Position numbers and translations under genes: made by a program. Of a stretch of 43,491 bases of DNA, positions 30,786-37,524 are shown one piece after another. Where the stretch lies: NCBI GenBank assembly GCA_934654805.1, contig CAKUGW010000011.1:1-43491 (forward strand), written 5' to 3'. Under the pieces are notes generated by a model, which saw nothing but the letters and a program-made list of their open reading frames with translations, had not been told where the DNA came from and searched no databases. The first letter of the stretch is position 1. Every line of letters starts with the position of its first letter. Origin of the DNA: an uncultured Kiritimatiellota bacterium (lineage in GTDB: Bacteria > Verrucomicrobiota > Kiritimatiellia > RFP12 > UBA1067).

Positions 30786-31110
30786 TCATGTCGCCCGATG
30801 GCTCCGCAAGCGAGCGGAACGCGCCGCCGCGTCCGAGGATGATATGGTCGATAAGCGGGACGGAGAGGAGGTCTGCCGCCCTTACCTTGTCGCGCGTGTC
30901 ACACCAAAACACCTCTGCCGCTTCAATGTCCTTATGTGGCATCAACCAGAAGAAAACGCGCTCCAAGACAGAATCATCATCCGCCGAGTCTCCCGTCTTC
31001 TTGCGGGAAACAATGAAGAAAGACCGACGCGCCGCTATGGCGTTGTACCAGTCCGACGCGCCCCATTCATCCTCATTGGCGATTCCGTTTTTGCAGATGT
31101 TATACACCAT
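30766..31110 (-). CDS. RadC/JAB-domain-like protein lacking the metal motif
   Basis: About 114 residues from the ATG at 31110 (AAGAGAAAGACA upstream); a TTG at 31134 is the other choice. The C-terminal VRAADLLSVPLIDHIILGRG matches the end of RadC/JAB proteins (L-x-I-P-L-x-D-H-I-I-I-G). Where RadC has H-N-H-P-S-G-D-x-x-P-S, this protein reads SRKKTGDSADDDS, so the zinc-binding His pair is gone. It is either a degenerate RadC or a non-catalytic relative. Confidence 0.5.
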   Translation of the reverse strand: MVYNICKNGIANEDEWGASDWYNAIAARRSFFIVSRKKTGDSADDDSVLERVFFWLMPHKDIEAAEVFWCDTRDKVRAADLLSVPLIDHIILGRGGAFRSLAEPSGDMTDGMEY

Positions 31111-31162
31111 TGTCTTTCTCTTGAAGTAGAACAATTACATCTGTTTTATCGTATGGCCTTTG

Positions 31163-31261
31163 TTCCCGCAAATTCAAGTATCGCGGGGCTTCGCACAAGG
31201 TCACATGGACCTGGCTCACCACGCTTGACAAGTGATCTTGCCGCCACTGGCGAATGGTTGC
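31163..31261 (-). pseudogene. 99-bp duplicated fragment of the DUF1016 nuclease gene
   Basis: Matches 32948-33046 over 99 nt with four substitutions and no gaps. In the intact gene this stretch encodes the NHSPAAAKSLVKRGEPDPCD...AGIK region. It lies between the ORF6N and RadC-like genes and carries no complete frame. It is a relic of a second nuclease gene or of a duplication/deletion event. Confidence 0.8.
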
Positions 31262-31280
31262 CGACATTTTCGCACTCCTC

Positions 31281-32162
31281 TTATATTCGCTGAAGAATCG
31301 ACGGAATGAACATCGCATCCATCTTCGTCACGGCGCAGTACTTGCGGCCAAGGTCCTTTAGCGACGCGCCGAAGTGGTACAGGTCCTTGTCATCAACAAT
31401 CAAGAAGCGGTCATGGAACGCACCCGTCACCTTGACCGTCAGCATTGGGCTCTGCTTGTTGAACTTCGCGACTGCGGTTGCCGTCATCGGCGTCCTGGCC
31501 ACGGTCGCGATGGTGACATTTGTCCCTCCGCGCTTGTTCAAGAGAATATCAAGCGTCACATCGTCACAGTAACCGTCTACCAGGACGATGCTCTTTACCG
31601 CCTTGCGGACAAGCTTCTTGGCAAATGAATAGGCCTCGTAATGTCTTCCTTCATAAAATACCTTTTGAGGAGGGAAATCACCTCCATCCATTGCCTTGAA
31701 AATCGTGTCGAACCGCTCCTCGTTGCGGGCTTGGTCAACAATCTGGCGGCGCTCGACGGTTTCAAGCCTGTTGAGAACGGGTGCGACAGATGCAAGCGCC
31801 TTGCGCATTGCCACAAAAGTCTTGGTTATCCGAATGCTCACTTCAACCGCAACATCGCTTTTGAGCACGCTCGCAAGCATGATTATTCCATGCTCGGTAA
31901 ATGCGCACATCGGCACGGAGGAGTGTTTCATCATCTTGAACTGGTCGCAATTTGCGACCAGTTCGTCCATCTCCTCAGATGACAAAACGAAACGGAACGT
32001 GTCAGGGAACCTTGCGAGATTGCGTTTCACCTGCTCATTGAGCCGCTTCGTCGTCACGCCATAAAGCATCGCCAAGTCACGGTCGAGCATGACCTGTACG
32101 CCGCGAATGGACAGAATGAGCGATTTGACATCATTGTCCAATGCCGCAATTTCCGTTGTCAT
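31281..32162 (-). CDS. ORF6N-domain protein with C-terminal PLD-like region
   Basis: 293 residues. The ATG at 32162 overlaps the preceding TGA (ATGA). N-terminal ORF6N/KilA-N-type DNA-binding domain: LILSIRGVQVMLDRDLAMLY, GVTTKRLNEQVKRNLARFP, and CAFTEHGIIMLASVL. The C-terminal half (KSIVLVDGYCDDVTLDILLN, later FHDRFLIVDDKDLYHFGASL) resembles phospholipase-D-like domains with a single H-D-R-x-x-x-x-D motif. Such proteins occur in prophages and defence islands; the function here is unknown. Confidence 0.8.
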   Translation of the reverse strand: MTTEIAALDNDVKSLILSIRGVQVMLDRDLAMLYGVTTKRLNEQVKRNLARFPDTFRFVLSSEEMDELVANCDQFKMMKHSSVPMCAFTEHGIIMLASVLKSDVAVEVSIRITKTFVAMRKALASVAPVLNRLETVERRQIVDQARNEERFDTIFKAMDGGDFPPQKVFYEGRHYEAYSFAKKLVRKAVKSIVLVDGYCDDVTLDILLNKRGGTNVTIATVARTPMTATAVAKFNKQSPMLTVKVTGAFHDRFLIVDDKDLYHFGASLKDLGRKYCAVTKMDAMFIPSILQRI

Positions 32163-32455
32163 GCGCAGACTCTCCATGGATGCAAGCCGCCTATTCCCGA
32201 AAACAAATCAATGAAGCCGACGAACTCCGCCTTGTACGTCTTCTGCTCCTTCGTGCCCTTGAAAAGCCACAGTTCCGCAATCGACGCGGCGTCGGCTTCG
32301 GCGATCTGGTCCGCCTCTAAGACCGGGTAGTTGTACCACCCGCGCCATTTCGTCAGCTGGTCGCCTTTGTAGGTTCCGACGAGGACAATGCGTTTGGCAG
32401 AGCCGTTAGAGCCTTGCACATTCGCCGTAACTGGTTTGCGAACTTGTTGTTTCAT
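32159..32455 (-). pseudogene. remnant of a C5-cytosine methyltransferase with an N-terminal domain
   Basis: 98 codons from the ATG at 32455 (AAAGGGA upstream). Residues 15-80 (RIVLVGTYKGDQLTKWRGWY; ELWLFKGTKEQKTYKAEFVG) look like the N-terminal domain that precedes some DNA cytosine methyltransferases. It is joined directly to FIDLFSGIGGL, motif I of those enzymes, and then stops after seven more codons at the ORF6N start. The normal linker and the whole catalytic domain after motif I are missing, so two deletions are implied. It is still translationally coupled to its neighbours. Confidence 0.55.
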
Positions 32456-32459
32456 GGTT

Positions 32460-33521
32460 TTAGATCCCTTTCTGTCCATGTCCAAGAAGCAGCATTGCTT
32501 CTTCTATGGCTGCACGTTCACGTTTGAGTTCTTGCTGCAGTTCCTGTACCGTCGGAAGCGAAAGGTGGTACTTGACTGCGAACAGATTGCGCTCATGTTC
32601 GTTGAGCGTGTATTTCACGACTGCAGAATCTGCCGACGAACCAAGCACTATACCGACAGGAGGATTGTCGCCTGGACGCATCATTTCGCGTTCATAGTAA
32701 TGCTTGTATAGCTGCATCTGCCCAATGTCTTGCGGCGTGACCTTGCCGACCTTCAAATCGACAAGGAAAAAGCAACGCGCAATGTAGTTGTAGAACACAA
32801 GGTCGCAACTGTAAGTCTCATCTCCGATGTTGAGCTTCTTCTGTTCCGCCTCTAGGCAGAAACCGCGTCCGAGTTCCATCAGGAACATCCGCATATTGTT
32901 GATGAGCGCGGCTTCAAGGTCTTTCTCTTTATACCTTGGGGTCTTTATTCCCGCAAATTCAAGTATCGCGGGGCTTCGCACAAGGTCACATGGATCTGGC
33001 TCACCACGCTTGACAAGAGATTTTGCCGCCGCTGGCGAATGGTTGCGCACAAGGCGTTCATAAAATTGGGTGTCGATTTGTCGTTGAAGAATGCGAGTGC
33101 TCCATTTTGCATCCGCGCATTCATTGAAGTAATAGTCTCTCGCCTCATCGCTTTCGACACGCATGAGTATTCGATAATGAGTCCAGCTCAATTCGCTACG
33201 CAGTGCGTAGCGTTTTGGAAATGTAAGGTAAAACTGCCGCATGTTGCGCAGATTAGCCACGGTGAATCCATCGCCGAATTCCATTGTGAGCCGCAAAGCA
33301 ATGGAACTTATAAGTCCTTCGCCATATTTTGCCCGACTTGCCCCGCCCTGTTTCTCTACGATTTCCCTGCCAACATTCCAATACGCTTCAACCATCGCCG
33401 TATTGGCGGCGGTGTAAACAGCTGCTCGTGCCTTTGAAAGAATCGCACGAACGTTCTTGAACAACTCGTTCTCAACCGATTCCACAACCTCTATAGGAGC
33501 TTTGTTTTTCCTTTTAGCCAT
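32460..33521 (-). CDS. YhcG-family (DUF1016) PD-(D/E)XK nuclease
   Basis: 353 residues, usual family length. N-terminal winged-helix region: ARAAVYTAANTAMVEAYWNV, GREIVEKQGG, YGEGLISSIALRLTMEFGDG, MRQFYLTFP. C-terminal nuclease: FCLEAEQKKLNIGDETYSCD with LVFYN, and FFLVDLKVGK, giving the E, D and D-x-K residues of the active site. These proteins are found near restriction-modification systems and are thought to act on DNA in defence or repair. Part of its gene is duplicated at 31163-31261. Confidence 0.92.
   Translation of the reverse strand: MAKRKNKAPIEVVESVENELFKNVRAILSKARAAVYTAANTAMVEAYWNVGREIVEKQGGASRAKYGEGLISSIALRLTMEFGDGFTVANLRNMRQFYLTFPKRYALRSELSWTHYRILMRVESDEARDYYFNECADAKWSTRILQRQIDTQFYERLVRNHSPAAAKSLVKRGEPDPCDLVRSPAILEFAGIKTPRYKEKDLEAALINNMRMFLMELGRGFCLEAEQKKLNIGDETYSCDLVFYNYIARCFFLVDLKVGKVTPQDIGQMQLYKHYYEREMMRPGDNPPVGIVLGSSADSAVVKYTLNEHERNLFAVKYHLSLPTVQELQQELKRERAAIEEAMLLLGHGQKGI
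32948..33046 (-). repeat. source copy of the 99-bp duplication inside the DUF1016 gene
   Basis: Partner of 31163-31261 (four substitutions in 99 nt). Located between the winged-helix and nuclease halves of the gene. Confidence 0.85.
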
Positions 33522-33539
33522 GGTGAACCCCCATTGTCG

Positions 33540-33686
33540 TTATGATGCGATGGAAAAATCGCTCCAGACTGTCTCAAATTGGTTGATTTGCGAGAAGTCG
33601 GGAGGGACGCAATTCATTTCGTCCGCGCTTTCGGTTGCGACAAGTTGTACCCCACCCGCTTCTTTGTGACCCTTGCGCTTCTTCAT
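33540..33686 (-). CDS. 48-residue ORF coupled to the Xre regulator
   Basis: The ATG at 33686 overlaps the regulator's TGA (ATGA). The frame ends 18 nt before the DUF1016 start. Start of protein MKKRKGHKEAGGVQ, end FETVWSDFSIAS; no family recognised. The coupling argues for real translation. It may be a small partner protein or the truncated front of a lost gene. Confidence 0.5.
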   Translation of the reverse strand: MKKRKGHKEAGGVQLVATESADEMNCVPPDFSQINQFETVWSDFSIAS

Positions 33687-33907
33687 TTCGCCGCCCCCGT
33701 TTCCTTGCCCGGCACGACCTCCATGATGTCGCCGACATCGCAGTTCAGTGCCTTGCAGATGCGCTCGATCACATTCGTCGCCACACACTCTCCGTTTGAC
33801 ATCTTCGTGAATGTGGAAAGGGCGACGCCCGAGACCCGATGCAAGTCGCCTCGCGTCATGTCGCGGTCAATCAATTGCTTCCACAACTTTTTATAGCTCA
33901 TTGCCAT
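33683..33907 (-). CDS. Xre/Cro-type helix-turn-helix regulator
   Basis: 74 residues from the ATG at 33907. HTH of the HTH_26/YozG type: KLWKQLIDRDMTRGDLHRVS, then GVALSTFTKMSNGECVATNV and CKALNCDVGDIMEV. It is the first gene of the - strand defence-type operon and probably controls it, like C proteins of restriction systems. Promoter TGA-TATACT 46-60 nt upstream. Confidence 0.88.
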   Translation of the reverse strand: MAMSYKKLWKQLIDRDMTRGDLHRVSGVALSTFTKMSNGECVATNVIERICKALNCDVGDIMEVVPGKETGAAK

Positions 33908-33947
33908 TTTCGCAACAACTCCTGACAGTCCAGTTGGATTGGAAAAC

Positions 33948-33953
33948 AGTATA
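33948..33953 (-). promoter_or_regulatory. extended -10 (TGA-TATACT) for the Xre operon
   Basis: TATACT on the - strand, preceded by TGA (extended -10) and directly after the terminator hairpin. The predicted leader to the ATG at 33907 is about 35 nt. Confidence 0.5.
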
Positions 33954-33956
33954 TCA

Positions 33957-33992
33957 AAAAGAGGCGCATCCCGAAAGGACATCGCCTCTTTT
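33957..33992. terminator. bidirectional Rho-independent terminator
   Basis: Perfect 10-bp stem AAAAGAGGCG/CGCCTCTTTT with T-rich runs on both strands (TTTTGTTTTT on +, CTTTTT on -). It ends the esterase transcript and separates it from the Xre operon promoter. Confidence 0.85.
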
Positions 33993-34073
33993 GTTTTTGA
34001 GTTGTCGGTTTGTTTTTCGCCGCTGTCAATCAGGCGTGGACGGCGCTATCGTCAGATCCCCGCCGATGGGGCT

Positions 34074-34904
34074 TCATCTAAACATCCACTTCCAGGCGTC
34101 GTTTTTCGAGTATGCGGCAGTTTCCGATTCGGCGTGTCCTGTCTTGTCGAGTGTTTCGAGCCTCATGCGGCCTGGCGTCTTGGCGTTGACGGTTTCGGCG
34201 AACGCCTTGACGCGAACGGCTGGGATGTAGTCGTCGTCCGCGCCGTGGTAGTCGAGGATCTCGGCCCTGATGTCCTTGGTCGCGTTCGGGTTGCCGGACG
34301 CGCCCACGACAAGGGCGCGGGCGAAGAGCGTGGGGTCGTCGTTCAGGAGACTGTAAACAAGACCTCCGCCCATCGAGAATCCCGTGGCGAAGGTTCGCTC
34401 CGCCTTGACGCCGTGCTTCTCCATGCGGGAGCGGACGAGTTTCGGCATCCCTTCGGAAACGGGCGTCTCGCGCCCGCCGCGCCCTCTGCGGCTCTCCCCG
34501 ACCATCATGTCCGGCACAAGGACGATTAGTCGGCCCGACCGGGGGAGCAGGCTCGCATGCGAGATGGCCTTTTCAATGGCGACGGGAATCTTTGCCTCGC
34601 CCCTGCCGTCCTTCACGGAATCCCGTCCGCCGAACACAACGAGCAGCGTCGCCTCGCCTTTCGCCTTGGGGTTCACGGTGTATTCCTTCCACGTCAACCG
34701 CCCGCTCGACCCCTCGTCCGTGAGGTATGAGGCGATTCTCCTCTTCGATTTTTCGTTGGCCTTTTTCACCTCCGCCGCCTCCTGCGCGGTGACGGGGCTG
34801 CGTCCACGTCCGACGCCATGTCGAAGAGGCGGCGCGGCAAATGCCGCCGTGCCGATGCAGATCGCAGCGGACAGCAGAAACGAGGTAATGACCATGTTCT
34901 TCAT
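34074..34904 (-). CDS. secreted alpha/beta-hydrolase, esterase/PHB-depolymerase-like
   Basis: 276 residues. Signal peptide VITSFLLSAAICIGTAAFA. The hydrolase fold shows LLVVFGGRDS, IVLVPDMM, the nucleophile elbow ATGFSMGGGLVYSLL (Ser in G-F-S-M-G), LDYHGADDDYIP (acid Asp) and KTGHAESE (His). The layout fits feruloyl-esterase/PHB-depolymerase-type enzymes. Probably deacylates dietary polysaccharides; substrate not readable. Upstream on the same strand is the Gly-x-Lys-x repeat protein. Confidence 0.82.
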   Translation of the reverse strand: MKNMVITSFLLSAAICIGTAAFAAPPLRHGVGRGRSPVTAQEAAEVKKANEKSKRRIASYLTDEGSSGRLTWKEYTVNPKAKGEATLLVVFGGRDSVKDGRGEAKIPVAIEKAISHASLLPRSGRLIVLVPDMMVGESRRGRGGRETPVSEGMPKLVRSRMEKHGVKAERTFATGFSMGGGLVYSLLNDDPTLFARALVVGASGNPNATKDIRAEILDYHGADDDYIPAVRVKAFAETVNAKTPGRMRLETLDKTGHAESETAAYSKNDAWKWMFR

Positions 34905-34983
34905 GTTGCACGTCCTTCCGTTAAGTCAGCCGCCCGCCTCTGCGACAGACGGCAGAGGGGGCGGCGAATGCGGCGTTCTCGCG

Positions 34984-35253
34984 TCATTTCTTCTCGCCGT
35001 TTTTCAGCCCGTTCTTGAGCCCGTATTTCAGACCCTGTTTCAGGCCGTTTCTCGCGCCATGCTTGGCACCTTGCCTTTTGCCTCTCGTTTTGCCTTTCCT
35101 TGCTCCCTGTTTTCCGCCTGTTCCCTCGCCCTGCCTAACCTCGGCCGTGTCAGGCTGTCTGCCCTGGCCGTTGTCGGACGGAGCGGCGTATGCCGTGGCA
35201 CCCCCCACCGCAAGCATTGCCGCCGTCATGATCTGCATGATGAGTTTGTCCAT
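34984..35253 (-). CDS. small secreted protein of Gly-x-Lys/Arg-x tetrapeptide repeats
   Basis: 89 residues from the ATG at 35253 (AAGGGAAG upstream); upstream in-frame Met codons lie in the control region. Signal peptide IMTAAMLAVGGATAYA. From about residue 46 the mature part is eleven consecutive tetrapeptides with Gly first and mostly Lys/Arg inside, ending GLKQGLKYGLKNGLKN then GEKK. The DNA has the matching 12-nt period. The protein must be extended and strongly cationic. No family recognised; a polyanion-binding or cell-surface role is guesswork. Divergent to the second FGE-domain gene. Confidence 0.65.
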   Translation of the reverse strand: MDKLIMQIMTAAMLAVGGATAYAAPSDNGQGRQPDTAEVRQGEGTGGKQGARKGKTRGKRQGAKHGARNGLKQGLKYGLKNGLKNGEKK

Positions 35254-35300
35254 GGTGTGCTTCCCTTTCTTGTTTGTTGAGCGTCCTTGCTCTACAGGGC

Positions 35301-35379
35301 AAGAACGCGGCCGCCGAGAAGAATCTACATCTCTTTCGACATTATTTTCCTGTAGATTTTTCGTGAAGGCTGCGTTCTT
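35301..35379. promoter_or_regulatory. nested inverted repeats between divergent genes
   Basis: Outer arms AAGAACGCGGCC (35301-35312) and GGCTGCGTTCTT (35368-35379), 11 of 12 complementary. Inner arms ATCTACA (35323-35329) and TGTAGAT (35351-35357). They lie between the tetrapeptide-repeat gene and the FGE-domain gene. The right arm resembles a block upstream of the first FGE-domain gene (20083-20110). Possible shared operator or RNA structure. Confidence 0.5.
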
Positions 35380-35410
35380 ATGGCCGGAGACACGAGAAAT
35401 GGAGAACATC

Positions 35411-36808
35411 ATGAACAACAGCAAGAAATCAATGACAGCCTTCTGCACGGCTTGGGCGGTCGCGCTGCCTGTAATGACATTCGCGGCGTCCGGCGTGATC
35501 GAGCTGGAGATACCGGGCATGAATCCTGTGACGGCAGCGGCGATTTCGGACTTCACGACGAATCCGTGCCCGGCGACGGTCGAGGCGATTCGCTCATCCG
35601 TTGCGTCCAACTACGACGGCGTGGTCGTGCGCAAGGCCGAGAAGCGCGACGAGCTGCAGGCCGAGGCTGACGGTCTCGCCGCCGACCTCGCCGACATGAT
35701 CGCGACGAACGCCTCGCTTTCGGCGATAGACAGGCAACGCAGGCTCATAGAGGAACGGCAGTCGCTCGTCGACGAGATGACCGCCATCGTTGACGACATG
35801 ATCGAGTTCAAGTGGTATCGCGTGGAGCAGAACGTCGTGCGCTTCACCGACAGTCGATTTGGACGCAAGCACGATGGCGATTTCCGCTACAACGAGCCGG
35901 ACGCGGACGGCTTCATCCCGCTTCTTGGCGCGGCAGGCGACGTCTGCGTGGCATATACGCAAGTGACAAATGCCGCCTACGCGCTCTTCGATCCTTCACA
36001 TGCGTTCGAGGCCGACACGGAGGGGCATCCCGTCGTGGACGTCTCGTATGAAGACGCCGTGCGCTACTGCGAATGGCTTACCGACAACTCGCCCGGCTTC
36101 GCCTACAAGTATCGTCTGCCGACGCAGGAAGAGTGGGAGCTGGCGGCCGGCCACATGCCGAAGGACGCCGCGATCAACGCCGCCAATGTCGAAAGCGGCC
36201 CGACGGATGTCTATTACTACTTTGGCCTCTACGGAAGCGGGGCGCAGTCGCTGAGCGGAACGCTCGACATGTGGGGCAACGTCTGGGAATGGCTCGCCAC
36301 CTCAGACGGCAACGGCATGATGAAAATCAAGGGCGGCGCTTTCGACGAAGACCGCAGCCAGTGCCGCACCGAAGAGCGAGGCAACGCCCGCGATCCCTCG
36401 CAGGGCTACCACAATGTCGGATTCCGCATCCTGCGCACGAAGAACTGGGCGGCATCCGTGTTTCAGAACGCTCAGGCGGCGGACTGGATTCTCCGCAACG
36501 TCGAGGGAGGCGCATCCCTGACTGCCGCCGACTGGCGGGAACTCGAAAAAGACCCAGACGGCGACGGCATCCCGACATGGGGCGAATACATCTCTCTCAC
36601 AGACCCTAACGACGCCAACAGCCAATTCGCGGCGACGATAGAGATTGCGGCGGACGGAACGCCCACCATCGGGTGGAACACGCAAACATACGCCTCCCGC
36701 AAGTACACAATTTTCGGAAAGGTCAACCTCTCCGACTCCGTCTGGCTTGAAGTAAACGGCAATGCATCCACATACCGATTCTTCAAGGTGGCCGTGGACT
36801 TGAAGTAG
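35411..36808 (+). CDS. secreted FGE-sulfatase-domain protein with C-terminal Ca-binding-like and beta domains
   Basis: 465 residues from the ATG at 35411, favoured over 35399 by GGAGAA at 35401. Signal peptide TAFCTAWAVALPVMTFAAS. Helical region (NYDGVVVRKAEKRDELQAEA, RQRRLIEERQSLVDEMTAIV), then the FGE fold (PVVDVSYEDAVRYCEWL, RLPTQEEWELAAGHMPKDA, MWGNVWEWLA, KGGAFDEDRSQCRTEE). As in the paralogue at 20160, the first active-site Cys is absent and only the second remains. C-terminal extension: DPDGDGIPTWGEY (calcium-binding-type loop) and a beta-rich domain ending FFKVAVDLK. Confidence 0.78.
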   Translation: MNNSKKSMTAFCTAWAVALPVMTFAASGVIELEIPGMNPVTAAAISDFTTNPCPATVEAIRSSVASNYDGVVVRKAEKRDELQAEADGLAADLADMIATNASLSAIDRQRRLIEERQSLVDEMTAIVDDMIEFKWYRVEQNVVRFTDSRFGRKHDGDFRYNEPDADGFIPLLGAAGDVCVAYTQVTNAAYALFDPSHAFEADTEGHPVVDVSYEDAVRYCEWLTDNSPGFAYKYRLPTQEEWELAAGHMPKDAAINAANVESGPTDVYYYFGLYGSGAQSLSGTLDMWGNVWEWLATSDGNGMMKIKGGAFDEDRSQCRTEERGNARDPSQGYHNVGFRILRTKNWAASVFQNAQAADWILRNVEGGASLTAADWRELEKDPDGDGIPTWGEYISLTDPNDANSQFAATIEIAADGTPTIGWNTQTYASRKYTIFGKVNLSDSVWLEVNGNASTYRFFKVAVDLK

Positions 36809-37164
36809 CCTACGCCCATCAACTGCACTCACGTCTCGTCCGCAGGTCTGAAAGCCTCTCATGGCCAAAGCGGAAATTCCTCTCGCATACATCAAGCTCG
36901 CCCAATGCTTTCAACGCAAAGGTCGCAAAGAATTCTGACGCAAAGTCCGCAAAGCCCCTTCGCGCGCTTTGCGTTCCCTCTGCGTTCTTTGCGTTATTGC
37001 TCCGGCAATGAAAGGGGTTGATAAACTCCGGTGATTGATGCTCTCGCGCGGTCTACGGCTACCCTCCGAAGCAAGCTTCTGCGGCGCATTCCCGCTCCGC
37101 AGACTACATCTGGCTTCGCAGAAGCCAGTCGCAGAACAATCACTTACAGGGTCGTGAAGTGTGA
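36809..37164. repeat. noncoding repeat region (CGCAAAG blocks and GCTTCTGCG hairpin)
   Basis: No gene. CGCAAAG units at 36913-36955 face CTTTGCGTT units at 36967-36996, so the stretch can fold on itself. A perfect 9-bp inverted repeat GCTTCTGCG (37075-37083)/CGCAGAAGC (37117-37125) follows. Both look like dispersed genome repeats rather than promoters. Confidence 0.7.
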
Positions 37165-37368
37165 ATGTTGCAACCTTTGCAGGTCGACGGCGTGAACATC
37201 CCGGTGAAGGAGGGTTCGGTCGTCCGTGTCGCCCCCGCAGGCAAGCGGGCCGTCCGCAATACGGGAGACCAGCCACTCGTGATGCTCTGCGTCCAGTACA
37301 AGGCCGCGAAACCGGGCAGCGTCAATCCGTCCGACGGCTCGATTCTCAACGAGCCCGTGAAGTGGTGA
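37165..37368 (+). pseudogene. C-terminal half of a cupin protein
   Basis: The frame reads VNIPVKEGSVVRVAPAGKRA, VRNTGDQPLVMLCVQYKA and a stop at 37368: the second half of a small cupin barrel (P-x-G-x-x-H-x-x-x-N-x-G-type motif, with His missing). The N-terminal strands and metal His residues are absent upstream, where repeats begin. Probably a truncated gene. Confidence 0.55.
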
Positions 37369-37524
37369 CGAAAGAACTCGTAGGAACGGCTTCGGGCTGC
37401 CTGTCCATCCAGACGGCAACTCGAAGCCATACGTCATCCGGCACACGTTCCCGGCGCATGGCATCTTGCCGCATCGCCATCACAAGAGCCGGAATCGGGC
37501 TTGGAATAGTTTCCTGCAATGGGG

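Noticed and set aside
35015..35398. N-terminal extension of the second FGE protein made of Pro/Cys/Leu repeats
   Set aside because: It is the antisense of the Gly-x-Lys-x repeat gene. The signal peptide and ribosome site place the start at 35411.
36913..37002. CRISPR array suspected from CGCAAAG repeats
   Set aside because: Units are 7-9 nt with no regular spacers, and no cas gene is nearby.
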